Below, one piece after another: positions 44,300 to 54,863 of a stretch of 64,000 bases of DNA. Numbering within the stretch: position 1 is the first letter of the stretch; each line of letters opens with the position of its first letter. Source of the stretch: Forficula auricularia (Eukaryota; Arthropoda; Insecta; Dermaptera; Forficulidae); NCBI GenBank assembly GCA_024734495.1, contig JALMQS010000075.1, positions 9,854,757 through 9,918,756 on the forward strand, written 5' to 3'. The notes below the pieces were generated by a model. It was not told the DNA's origin, ran no database searches, and worked only from the letters and a program-made list of their open reading frames with translations. The translations under genes and the position numbers were made by a program.

Positions 44300-45190
44300 A
44301 TTTACGGTACATTGTCACGCCTGAATCGCTTAAAAACCGTGCAGACATTGCCTCCTCAATAAATTTAGACTTAGGAAGACTTAAAAACTGGGGATCCCAA
44401 AACTTAATTAACTTCAATGCAGTGAAAACTCAGTGTTGCCTTATTTCTAGACTCGACAGAAACCTCCCAAACATATCATTCGACTCAAACTCACTAGAAT
44501 TTAGGGATAAAATTTCAATGTTAGGCGTAACTCTAGGGTCCGACCTTTCATGGAATGACCATATCTCAACCACTGCTCATGCTGCAGCGCGCAAGCTTGG
44601 TCTCCTATTTAGGCCTAGGCGCTGTTATACTCCCAGTCAACTTCTTATACTGTACAAGGCTCAAATTAGTCCCTGCCTCTAATATGGTTCTCATCTTTGG
44701 AGGGGTGTCTCCAAGCATTCTCTTGCTACACTGGATGCGATTCAGAAGCGAGCAATTAAACTAATAGGAGACCCGGCTCTATCCAACTCATTCGACTTCC
44801 TGGCTCACCGAAGAACCGTTTCTGCCCTTTCCCTGTACTACAGATACTCTCCGCGATGTCTGTTCAGTCGAGCTGAAATCAATTATCCCCCCTAAAGCCC
44901 TCTTTACGAGAAACACGCGGTTTTCGAACCCTCAGCACCTCTTCGCTGTCAAATTGGATAAAAATGAACGCCAACTCTTTTATCCCTATGACTCCAGAGA
45001 TTGGAAATTCGCTCCCTGCCACCATCTTTCCCGCGACTTATAACCTTCAGCTGTTTAAGACCCGTATCCACAGAGAGCTTTGATCCCTGCCCAGCCCATA
45101 AAATTCCCTCTTTTCTTCTTTTCACGATGGAGGGGCCAACCCAGGCTTTTAGGGGATACACATTTTTAGTGTAACTCCTTCTCTCATCAT
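44300..45190 (+). pseudogene. LINE (jockey/CR1-like) reverse-transcriptase C-terminus and tail
   Basis: AVKTQCCLISRL, ISMLGVTLGSDLSWNDHIST, AARKLGLLFRPRRCYTPSQL, LYKAQISPCL then a stop, SHLWRGVSKHSLATLDAIQK after a frameshift, and the 3' tail ending 'ttctctcatcattttaatta'. It supplies the coding context for the tail fragments at 1105, 3790, 9145 and 17385. Confidence 0.85.
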
Positions 45191-45195
45191 TTTAA

Positions 45196-45567
45196 TTATA
45201 TATAAAAAAAATTAGGTGGCGGACGACCATCTTCTTGAATGCTATTTTCAATCCTCCGCTTGAAATCGTACATTCCTCGGGCCAACAGCTGTTGACCAAT
45301 CTGGAGCACTTCTTGCCTGATAGCATCCTTCAACTCGCCCAAATTACGTGGTTTGTGACTTTGGGAGTGTACACGGCCCTTGAGATACCCGCAAAGGAAG
45401 AAATCCCATGATGACATGTCAGGTGACCTTGGGGGTCGTGGCACATCGCCGAAACGCCAAATGGGGCGCCCAGGGAACATGTTTCGAAGAACGTTCATTG
45501 TTGCGTGCGTAGTGTGCGCTGTGGCACCATCCTGTTGAAAATAAACATTTCTCTTGTTTAATAACAT
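45196..45567 (-). pseudogene. DDE transposase C-terminal fragment (IS630/Tc1 type)
   Basis: YFQQDGATAHTTHATMNVL carries the second acidic residue (D in QQDGA); PRPPRSPDMSSWDFFLCGYL carries the third. Then a long helical tail IRQEVLQIGQQLLARGMYDF. This group is common in arthropods. The first acidic residue and N-terminus are absent. A second decayed piece of the same end lies at 45790-45960 on the plus strand (ELKDVIRQEVLQI). Confidence 0.85.
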
Positions 45568-46054
45568 TTAGGGAAAGCGGTGTTGGTTATAGTGAAACAT
45601 ATTAAACTCAGGAGGTTATGGTGGTGTTTCACAAAGAGGAGAAAAGATTTCTGATGTTTATTCATTGATTCCACAGTTCTGGTCTTAAGAAGTTGTTTAG
45701 CATCTGAATGTAGTTAACAGATAGTTTTACGCCGTCTTCCTCGAAAAAATACGACCCGATAACGCCATCATGTGTTTTATTCCTCTGGGGGTAATTACCT
45801 GAAGGGCCGTGGGTACACTCACAAAGTTGAGTTGAAGGATGTCATCCGGCAAGAAGTGCTCCAGATTGATTAATAGATGTTGGCCCGAGGGACGTACGAT
45901 TTCAATCCGAGGATTGAAAACAACATTCAAGAAGATGGTCGTCCGTCATCTAAATTACATTATTATTCACACTTGAATACCTAACTCAAATGGCATGTCT
46001 TCACCTTTATTTTTGTACAAATAAATCCAATTCAATTTGAAAATCTAGGGAGTA

Positions 46055-47324
46055 AGTAGGGGAGAGGTGGCATGAAAGGGACACACCCTCATATTGAAAG
46101 GGACAATTCAAATTACTCGCTAAATAAAGGTCGTCTTGAAACGAAATTAATTTTGTTCTGTGGCTACCCCAAAGTACATACATTGACATCTTACTTCACA
46201 CTCCTATCATTTCAAGGATGCCGGTGAAGTGCATGTGTTTGTAATCGTGCACCAAATTATTTTTTGGCTCTTTAGAAACGTTTTTTCCAGTACTGTAAAC
46301 TGTTAATTAAACAGTTTACTGTTATTTATAATTGGTGATATACATGCAGATACGAGAAAAACAAGATCAGTAAGCTTTTATTTAGAATTGTAGATTTTGT
46401 GGTCATGTTTTTAATTTGTGTATGATACATAGTTATGAAAGGGACACAACACACGGTTATGAAAGGGACGTCCATTTCAAGACTAGTATTTCATAAAAAA
46501 TTATTATTGTTACTTTTTATCATATATAGAAAAAACAATTTATTTACAACCTAATTATTACTATTAAAAGAACTATGATTGTTTTGTTTTTTAATTATAT
46601 GAAGGTAAATGATTATTTTCATGTTAATTATCTTTTAAGATGAGAAATTTAAGACCAATATGCTTTTAATTACTTTCAAAGATGTGATTTTAAACTAAAG
46701 ATCGTTATATATGTGCTTCCTATTATTTAGTATGTGTGTGCAAGTATACGGTGATTTCCTTATATTACCCTTTCATAAATGATCGTGTCCCTTTCAATAC
46801 AACCCATTTTTGAAAGACAAAATACACTTTTTTTTTAAATGTGAAAATATAGTAAGTACTAAGAACAATTGAATGCGTTTTATTGTATTTTATTTGGATA
46901 GCCAATAAATTGAAGTTTTTTTGACCTCTTTAAAATTTATATTATTTATTAAATTAAATTAAGGAACGAAGAAAATATTTTTCTATTATAGACAAAAGGA
47001 TCAGTCGGGATTCGAACCCGGGATCTTCGCATGTGCGCTGCGACGTCTTTATAAGAGCCTTAGCTCTTATCCTTTCGGCCACTGATTCCTGAACCCAAAC
47101 TAATACCTAATGTCTATATGAATTATGGAATTTCTTTAATCTCCTCCTCATTCATTTTTATCAGCTCTGTAGTGGCCTGACTATTTTTTAAACTATTCTC
47201 AAACGCCTCTCAATCGATTACAAACCCAAGGGTCGAAAATAATTTTTTATTTTTTCATTTATATTATTTATTTGGTAGAGCCTCAACAGCAAAAATGTCC
47301 CTTTCATACCACCTCTCCCCTACT
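46055..47324. mobile_element. TIR element, AGTAGGGGAGAGGTGG ends
   Basis: AGTAGGGGAGAGGTGGCATG at the left and the inverse of AGTAGGGGAGAGGTGGTATG at the right, both followed by 'aaagggaca'. Further 'gaaagggac' words repeat inside (46440, 46460, 46790). No ORF. It carries a tRNA-like sequence near its right end. Confidence 0.75.
46998..47093 (-). tRNA. tRNA-like sequence, probable pseudogene
   Basis: The minus strand begins GGAATCAGTGGCCGAAAGGA (acceptor and D-arm like), ends CCCGGGTTCGAATCCCGA then CTGATCC (T-arm and acceptor 3' strand). A long variable-arm-like hairpin GCGCACATGCG suggests a Leu/Ser-type ancestor. The anticodon arm cannot be folded confidently (duplicated 'ataagagc'/'gctcttat'), so no isotype is given. 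Acceptor has one extra base. Confidence 0.5.
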
Positions 47325-47587
47325 TTTTTTTAAACCATCCGACTTGCGTGTGTCACCCTGCTTACAGACAAAATGCTAATTTTATACTACTAAAAATGAT
47401 TGATTTGAAATTAAACTAATATATGTAGTCTAAAAGTACCATTTTCTAGTCAAATAAATTTAAAATTATTATATATTAAGTTTAAATTTTAATTTTATAT
47501 TCATATAAATTGTGTTGTAAATGAAACTAATCAATAAGTTTGACTTTTAAGTAAAGTAAATAAATGATTTTAAATGATTTTATTTAC

Positions 47588-47693
47588 TCATCTGAAAGGA
47601 TTCCTATAAAAAGTAGCCGCCAAATTGTCCAATATTGTTTATAGTACCGACCAAGACGCGATTCCACCGAGCAGCATTCCCTGTGAATCCCCA
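47588..47693 (-). CDS. transporter exon 3
   Basis: Acceptor CTTTTAG, then WGFTGNAARWNRVLVGTINN, IGQFGGY. The frame breaks at A5/T5 (47608-47612); with six Ts it continues into GILSDE split at GA|GTAAAT. That also gives the phase exon 4 needs. V-G-T-I-N-N-I-G-Q-F is a strong family landmark of the second helix. Confidence 0.87.
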
Positions 47694-47777
47694 CTAAAAG
47701 TTAAGGTTTATTTTAATATATATATATATATAATACAAAATTAACTAGATTAAAAATTCTTTTTTTAAAATAACCTA

Positions 47778-48643
47778 CCAGGTGTATGGATATGAAATGA
47801 CTCTTTTACGATAGATTGCCGTATAGGTTATTTTTATTTTGAACGAACCATAACCTTATTATTTTTTCACTGCTTTGGCATCTGTCAACAACGTTCATTG
47901 TTGAAAATTTGATTTGCACTACAACAACATAACATTTTTTCGTGTTAAAAATGTCGAATTTTGTGCCTACAGGATACGATATGCGGACAGCATTAAATTT
48001 TTTGTTATCATTTAAAGAAAAACGAGGCAGAATCTCAACGAATACTTGAAGAAGCTTATGGTAGTCATGGTCTATCATTAGCAACATGCAAAAGATGGTT
48101 TCAACGATGACGATGACGATGGGACCAGAAAGGTGTCGTCTATCATGAGCTATTGAAATCTGCTGGAACTGTTAATGCTAAGCGCTTCCAACAACAATTA
48201 ATTGATTTGAATCACGATTGCAGGAAAAAAGGGCCATAATATCAAAAAAGGGAACATAAAGTGATGATTACATCATGACAATGCTCCTTCACATAAAGCA
48301 AAAACGGTTCATGATACGCTGGAAGCACTCACATGGTACCCCATGCGGCTTACTAACCAGACCTGGCTCCTTCCTACTACCACCTGTTTTTGTCGATGGG
48401 CTACGCACTTAAAGAGCAGCACTTCAAAACTTACGACAAAGTCGAAAAATGGGTCAATGAATGGCTTTCTTCCAAAGACCAGTCGTTTTTTGGAAGGATC
48501 CACCAATTACCAATTGCCAGAAAGGTGGTCAAAATGTGTAGAAAGTGATGGAGAGTACTTTTAATAAAATATTTTTTTCTTTCCTATTTAAAAAAAGTGT
48601 TTTATTTTCATAAAAAAGGCCCATTTCATATGCATACGCCTGG
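47778..48643 (+). mobile_element. internally deleted mariner
   Basis: CCAGGTGTATGGATATGAAA and inverse of CCAGGCGTATGCATATGAAA, TA at both sides (47776-47777, 48644-48645). Plus-strand pieces: MSNFVPTGYDMRTALNF, CKRWFQR then a deletion to WDQKGVVYHELLKS, HHDNAPSHKAKTVHDTL, EQHFKTYDKVEKWVNEWLSS. The first catalytic Asp region is deleted. A cousin of the 5072 mariner. Confidence 0.88.
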
Positions 48644-48679
48644 TATTCTTAAAAGCATCTTTGTGGGCTCTGGCACAAT

Positions 48680-49226
48680 TGAAGGGAGGCAGCAGTGGCG
48701 TGACTAGGGGCCATTCAAAGGGGGGCACCAAATTGGCAAATTATTAAATTTAAAAATTTTAATAAACCAACAATATAATTCATATTCAAATAAGAATACG
48801 TTGTTCAGTACGGCATTAATTAGAACTGTAAAGCCAATTATTTATTTTTTCATGAAACAAAATTAGCAGAAAGTTGCTATTTTTTATTTTTTAAATTGCA
48901 GATATTTATTTTTCAATACGATATTATTAAATTATATGTTTATTATGTATTTATTTTCAAAAGAGTTAGGCTTAATACGTTAAAAATATTTAACTAGGCA
49001 TTTCTGATAAATTAAGAAATAGAGGTCTCAATTCCAACTAGGTTGTGATGTAAAAGATAGGCCTCAGAATATTTATATTTACACCATGAATGAGAATTTC
49101 AAAAAGAACTATAATTATAATGAATTGCGACTGATAATGAAAATAAATTATTCTATGAAGGTAAATCATAGAATTAGAATAGTCGGCCATGACATTATTA
49201 AATAAATAAAATCAGAATATATATTA
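48680..49226. other. hAT-like end then AT-rich DNA
   Basis: CAGTGGCGTGACTAGGGGCC at about 48692 looks like a hAT terminus; the matching end was not found. The remainder has nothing recognised. Confidence 0.4.
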
Positions 49227-50125
49227 GATTGGTGCATAATTATCCGCCGTTTATATTGGCACGTTTTTCCTTAGTGATAATTGGTGTAGTTGATTATTTT
49301 TTTTAATAAAAATAATCTTCTCTATTTCTTTGAAAAAATCCGTGTCGAAAATCATATTCATATAGGTCATATTATGCTGTACCACTAAGAGAAAGGATGG
49401 AATGCAGCATAGTAATTTCGCGATCTCAACGAACTTTTTGGCGATCACACCACATTGCCTTCTTACAGTGGACGCCTTTCGGTAATCCTTTGGGTGAAAC
49501 ACCTGTAGAAACTCAAATCTTCTTTCTTTTGACGATTTTGAAGAGAATCCGCGATTCATCGCCAATGACGAGGCTCTTCAGAAACGGAGTTTGCTCGTTT
49601 CTCTGCAGCAAATCGGTGTAAATTCAGACACGTTCGGTTTTGTTGTTGTGGGAGAGTTCGTGGGGAACCCAAACAGCCAAGTTCCATACATTTGTGAGCT
49701 TTTTGAGACGACGAACGATGGTCGAATTGTCCACATTGAAGTCTTCGGTCAACATTCTGTTTGTCAAGATTTCGTTCTCTTCCACGGATGTCAAAAGTCT
49801 GCTCGTTGAAATTTGATGATCGACCTCTTCCTTCATCTTCGAGGTTTCTATCGCCCGATTTGAACTTCTTGAACCATTTTTCAACTTGGCTTTCGCTAAT
49901 TGTTCCTTCACCAAAAAGTTCGTTGAGATCGCGAAATGACTGTACTGCATTCCATTCTTTCTCGTAGTGGTACAGCATAATATAACGAATATGAAAATGA
50001 TTTTCGACACGGATTTTCTTAAAGCAATAGAGAAGATTATTTTTATTAAAAAAAATAATAAACTACAACAATTATCACTAACGAAAAACGTGGCAATATA
50101 AACGGCGGATAATTATGCACCAACC
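49227..50125 (-). mobile_element. fold-back mariner (mauritiana-like) deletion copy
   Basis: Ends GATTGGTGCATAATTATCCG and inverse of GGTTGGTGCATAATTATCCG with TA outside. Minus strand from about 49978: HYEKEWNAVQSFRDLNELFG, VEKWFKKFKSGDRNLEDEGR, DFNVDNSTIVRRLKKL, WVPHELS, then VIGDES near 49560, in two frames. The third-Asp region is replaced by an inverse copy of the 5' end (49310-49430 mirrors 49930-50040). Confidence 0.82.
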
Positions 50126-50129
50126 TAAT

Positions 50130-50830
50130 AGATAGGTTTATATCTTCAAATTTGGACTTTTCCATATCAAATTCAGAATTTCAAAAATCAAGTGCAGACT
50201 TTTTCTATATCAATTCAGGATTTTAAAAGTAAAAATCAGACTTTTTCAAATCAAATTCAGAATTTCTATAAAACCATGAATATTTTACATATTAAATTAT
50301 GGCTTTTTACCTGAAAACGTTTCCTGAGACTACAAAATGCCAATCTTGAAAGATTTTAGTTGATGAGCTGAAGATTGGTACGCAAATATCTTAGAATGCA
50401 CTAAATTTTAGCTTTTTACCTGAAAACGTTTCCTAAGAATATAAATTGTCATTTTATAAATAGAAAAAAGTTATAGTTAAGAAAAAGTTTTAATTTAATT
50501 TATTTTTCAACTGTTTATTAATAGATTCTGAATTTGATTTGAAAAAGTCTGATTTTGATTTTTAAAATCCTGAATTTGTTTTGAAACATCCCGAATTTGA
50601 TTTTTAATATCATGAATTTGATATAGAAAAGTTCGCACTTGATTTTTGAAATCCTGAATTTGATATGGAAAAGTCCGCACTTGATTTTTAAAATCCTGAA
50701 TTTGATATGGAATAGTCTGCACTTGATTTTTAAAATCCTGAATTTGATATGGAATAGTCTGCACTTGATTTTTAAAATCCTGAATTTGATATGGAATAGT
50801 CTGCACTTGATTTTTAAAATCCTAAATTTG
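50130..50830. repeat. 42-bp tandem array with inverted outlier copies
   Basis: About seven to eight units of ~42 bp ('ttgatttttaaaatcctgaa' plus 'tttgatatggaatagtctgc') at 50520-50830; the first units are more diverged, the last four nearly identical. 50150-50275 has the same units inverted. Because 42 is a multiple of three, all frames stay open (QTIPYQIQDFKNQV on the minus strand). No splice or start context supports a gene. Confidence 0.8.
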
Positions 50831-51233
50831 ATATAAAAACCTATAATAAAAAAATAACATTGTTTAATTGAAAGTGTTGTTCGGTTTGATTTGATCATAA
50901 CTTAGGCTAGATCTTAGGGGCCATTCATATAATACGTTCGCAAAAATGGTGCAGGGGGGGGGTGTCTAAGGAATCGTGTCGTTCGCAGTTCATCAATTTT
51001 TTTCTTAACTTGTTGGTTTTTTAATTTTATTATAGAGGGTGGCGGGGAGTCTAGCTTTTGTGACGTTATATTTGTTAGGGGTTCCAGAAAATATGACACA
51101 GTGTGACGAAGGGGGTGCAAAAAAAATGTTGTGTGATGTATTTATTTTATGAATGCCCCTTTAACGGAAGAACCGAGCCGAACTGTATCTAACCAAACCA
51201 AACCAAGCCGATTCGATTTGTAGGGAGCCCATT

Positions 51234-51546
51234 CCCAGGTAGCACAAGAATAATCTATAAATATTCTGATAATATTTTCTCTGGACATTGGAATATCATG
51301 TGAATAATCTTTCAATCTTCTTAGATATTCTGGGAATTTTCTTAGAACTAAAATATTCGTGTAGGACATTAAATTTCCTTTCCCGGAATATTCCTAGCTG
51401 CGTATTCTTGGAATATTCGGAAAAGAATATTCTCAGAATATTAACGCCCATACAAATATTCTGTGGATCTCCTGGAGTTAATTGGAATATATATGTCCTT
51501 TAAATAACTTCGTTGAATATTCTGGGGATATTGTGTATTACCTGGG
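51234..51546. mobile_element. MITE built of GAATATTC words
   Basis: CCCAGGTAGCACA and inverse of CCCAGGTAATACACA at the ends. GAATATTC-like octamers occur about ten times inside. No ORF with features. Confidence 0.6.
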
Positions 51547-51721
51547 TTTTTTATTTAATCAAACAATTTTTGAAAAAAAAATACTCTAGAGCCGCCATAT
51601 ATTGGACCGTTTGTTCCAATTCTCCAGGATACGATCCACGAATTAATAATACCCATCCATAGTATTTAATGATTAATTTTTAATTTGAACTTTGTAAAAT
51701 GACCCTTTGAATAAATTTTAC

Positions 51722-51942
51722 CTCTTGGTGAATGGAATACTCTGAGTGGTCTCCAAACCCATTCATCACAATTTTGTGTTTGGCTTTTATCAAAATTGCC
51801 GGGAATGCAAACTCCGTTGGAAGTCACTGGCTTAAATCGGCTAACTTTGTCATAGTTACTTTGTATCTTCGGAATGGTGAATTTTAAAAAATCAGAATCA
51901 TATTCATAGTCTGAGGAGGTTTCACATTCCGGTATAAGACAT
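51722..51942 (-). CDS. transporter exon 2
   Basis: Acceptor TAATTAG; completes Arg, then CLIPECETSSDYEYDSDFLK, VSRFKPVTSNGVCIPGNFDK, NCDEW. This is the large extracellular loop with its cysteines. One base must be removed near 51753-51760 (GGGTTTGG on the minus strand); the next frame reads FGDHSEYSIHQE and then joins W at exon 3, matching the family pattern T-E-W before the second helix. Confidence 0.86.
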
Positions 51943-52014
51943 CTAATTAGAGAGAATTAGCAATATTAAAAAAATACAAATATTTTGTGAACAAATTAAT
52001 TACTACTGAAAAAA

Positions 52015-52570
52015 AATAAGCTGACGTGTTCTGACGTGGCCATCCACTTGACTTTACCATACAACCTGGCCCCTAAAATTATTTATAATCATGTAGGAGG
52101 GGGGCGTTAGTTTTTGCATTTTTCGACTTCTGGAGGTCCACTGATTATGTATACAAAATTTGGTTGAGTTTGCTCAAATGGCCTAGATTTTTAATTTTTA
52201 ACCCCCCCCCTCCACCCCCCTTAATTTGGGTCGATATGCACCAAAATCTAATCAGCTCTTAATCTCAATGGACCAAAACTACTTGTGAAATTTGGTTTCG
52301 ATATTCACACTAGTTTATGAGCTAGCTCGTTCACACAAATTTGGTAACGCATGGACTAACAACCAGACAATTCGACAAAACAATTATGATCTCGAAAAAT
52401 ATAATTTTTTCCATGTTCACTTATTAGGGCTTTTTTGTAGAGCGAAATGCCATGGTTTCGCTCAATTTTTTTAATCGAAATAGTTTCAGCCGTTTTTGAG
52501 ATATTTTGAAAAAAAGAAGGAAAAAAACACTTTTTTCATGCACGATTACAATACTTGACCATACCCTGTA
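52015..52570 (-). repeat. family A dispersed repeat
   Basis: From 'taagctgacgtgttctga' to 'cttgaccataccctgtataa'. One of the copies that shows the undisturbed sequence around the R2-like insertion point ('cagctcttaatctcaatgg' near 52256). Confidence 0.8.
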
Positions 52571-52769
52571 TAAGGTAAAAGGCAAATTCTACGGTAACTG
52601 TGGTGCCTCGATCTGACTATGGATTGTTATAGTACTCACCAAAATAAGACCAAAATGAAGAATACTATTTTTCGAGATTTCGCTTAGTTTTCGAGATATA
52701 TGGTATAAAAAATACTGTTTTTTTTATTTAATTTATCTTATTTTTCAATTGTTAAGCTATTGCATAGCT

Positions 52770-53060
52770 TTTATCGCGGGCTTTGAGCGCGGCGACCGAA
52801 TCAAGAAATTCCGTAACGAAAATAAACCTAACACCCCCCACTCCGACCGGCACAGCGGTGCGGCGTTGAAAGCCGTGCATCGTCTAACGTCGTTTCAGTT
52901 CGGCAGACTTCGGCACGGTGTTTGTGTGCGTGCGACTAGACGTATGCGTGTAGACTGTACGAAGCTCGCACGGATCGAGACGAGCTGTTCCGAAATCGGA
53001 CGAATACGTAAGCAGCTGTTTGTGAGAAAGTATATAGGTGTATAGGTATCTATCATCTAT
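52770..53060 (+). promoter_or_regulatory. CpG-rich leader upstream of the 82-aa ORF
   Basis: GC- and CpG-rich in contrast to all surrounding DNA ('cgtcgtttcagttcggcag', 'ggcacggtg'), located just before ATG 53114. It looks like a 5' untranslated/promoter region. The ORF 52749-53045 across it has no features. Confidence 0.35.
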
Positions 53061-53113
53061 GTACAACAGTGAATAGCTGTACGCGTAAAATTTGTGTATA
53101 AAGTGTTTTAAAT

Positions 53114-53175
53114 ATGAATAAACAAAGTGCATTTATTAATGAAGAAAGTGATGAAAAAATAGTGAAAGAAAATGA
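53114..53175 (+). CDS. unknown small basic protein, exon 1
   Basis: ATG at 53114, then 20 codons rich in Glu and Lys (MNKQSAFINEES, DEKIVKEN) and donor GA|GTGAGT, a consensus 5' splice site. It would join 53655 in frame. I do not recognise the protein. Confidence 0.5.
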
Positions 53176-53654
53176 GTGAGTACTCTATATACATACATTT
53201 TATTATTACTGCTATAAAAATAACCGAAATATTTGATATTAAAATGAGCGATCTTAAAAGTAGCCCTCTTTTATAGACACAAACACACACACATACACAC
53301 ACATATAGTTTAAATTCTCAATTTAGATTCTCAATATGTATGTATGTATATATATTCATTCTTCATTATGTATATAATAGAAACCATTAAATCAAGCACG
53401 TATACTATTTAGTACCTTTGTTTTTTGTGTATAGGTAATAAACATTAATGCCGCGCGAGAGAAAGTATACATGTATTGCATATTATGTATACATGATATT
53501 ATTATATCTATATAAATGTTCATCGCGCGAAATTCGATGATCAAACTCTTAATATCGTTCTTTTTGATCAAATTTTTTGAATGAATAATTGTTTTGGTGT
53601 CTAATTACACTATTTATACCTAGTTATTTATACCTAGCTATTTTCGTTTTATAG

Positions 53655-53841
53655 AGAAGAACTTAAAGAGCTAAAAAGAAAAAGAAATTGTGAACGTCAA
53701 TGGGCATATTATCAGCGTCAGAAAGATTTGAAGAAAAATGAAAAAAAAAAAAAAAAAAAAAAGAAACTACCAAAATCAAATGCTGATCGTCAAAGGAAAT
53801 TTCGTCAACGTAATGCAGAAAAATCTTACGTGAATATGTAA
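53655..53841 (+). CDS. unknown small basic protein, exon 2
   Basis: After 'tttttcgttttatag'-type acceptor: EEELKELKRKRNCERQWAYY, QRQKDLKKNEKKK, a lysine run from an A20 tract that keeps frame, then KSNADRQRKFRQRNAEKSYV and stop TAA 53839-53841. Total with exon 1 is 82 residues. The R-Q-R-K-F-R-Q-R motif resembles short basic motifs at the N-termini of some arthropod transposon proteins, which fits its place in a TIR element. The rest of any transposase is absent. Could be a leftover first domain, an exapted nuclear peptide, or chance; the open frame across a long homopolymer and both splice sites favour something real. Confidence 0.5.
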
Positions 53842-54863
53842 TTTGATTTAATAATAATATTTTAAAACAAATTGTAAAAAAGAAAAAACATTGTTTTCTT
53901 ATCGGTCCCCACGCTCAAAAGTGGCACTTGAATTAATATCAAAGAAAAACTTGAATTAATATCAAAGAAAAAAATATTGCATAAATATTATAATTGCATA
54001 AGTTGATAAAAAATGCTATGCAATAGCTTTACCGCGGCAGTCCCCGTGTGCCACACATCTATTTTTTTTATAGAACCCAGTATCACGGGGGTTCCGTGTT
54101 GGCGCCGCTACTGACGACGGATTCTTTTAGAAAATGAATATTAATTAAAAAATAATTAGTAAATGCCCAAAAAAATTCGAATATGTAAAAGTCGTTGCCG
54201 GTTCCGGTTAAGACAATATATTCGAAGTTCGGCTCGGTTCGGCTAGTTTATTTTCATTTTGGGCTGGCATTTAGGGTATTAGGTTGACTAGCTTCGACCT
54301 AATCGCCTAAAAATCACCCCAAGTGAAGATATACAAGCCGAGCCGAGTCGAGCCGAGGCTGAATATGTCTTAGCCGGGCTGCATTTCCAAAGATTTGTTC
54401 GGGAACCTATTTTTTATATACATGAATAGATAGATAAATAGATATTGAAAGTTCTAAAAGTGAAAAGTGCCCACGCCCACCAGGCGCTTCAGCTTGAGAC
54501 AATTTGAGACATCACGGCCCATAAAGTCAATTTCAGTTCAAATTTGGCAGTTTAAAATTTTATTTTTACTTTCCTACTTATTTTGTCTAGTTCTAAAAGA
54601 ATCAGATAGCGGCGCCACACGGAAACCGTCATACTACGGTTTCCATGGTTTCTATAGAAAAACAATTTAAAAATAAAATGAAATAAATAGAAAAAAACAG
54701 TATTTTGAAACTGGATATCTCGAATATTAAGCGAAATCTCAAAAAATGGTATTCTTCATTTTCTTCTTATTTTGGTGAGTATTACCTATATCTTATAGTA
54801 TCCACCGTCAGATTGCGGCGCCACAGTAACTGCAGAATCCGCATTATTTAAATAATTCAATAC

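Larger units (their letters stand above)
44230..46018. mobile_element. inner TIR element containing LINE and DDE pieces
   Basis: 'acaaaaataaaggttaagcc' with 'cattcaagtgtg' at 44231-44281 is mirrored at 45972-46018. Encloses a plus-strand LINE fragment and two transposase pieces. Confidence 0.55.
42460..47358. mobile_element. outer TIR element of a nest in transporter intron 3
   Basis: GGGTGACACACGGAAGTCGG at 42460 and its inverse (with one or two changes) ending at 47358, each continuing GGTTTTTAAAA-like. Everything between appears to be later insertions. No clear target duplication, so the limits are tentative. Confidence 0.55.
52580..54845. mobile_element. TIR element (~170-bp ends) carrying a small spliced ORF
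   Basis: Left end about 52581-52755 and right end about 54665-54845 are inverse copies ('gtaactgtgg', 'tactcaccaaaataag', 'gagatttcgctta', 'aatactgtttttt'). A second, inner inverted pair (54060-54130 against 54590-54660, 'tggcgccgcta') encloses a MITE (54197-54382). The block 52755-54045 has its own ~25-bp direct flanks ('atagctttNNcgcgg'). Confidence 0.65.

Noticed and set aside
50507..50898. Repeated QIQDFKNQ protein
   Set aside because: Tandem 42-bp DNA repeat open in several frames; the inverted units beside it argue for DNA-level expansion.
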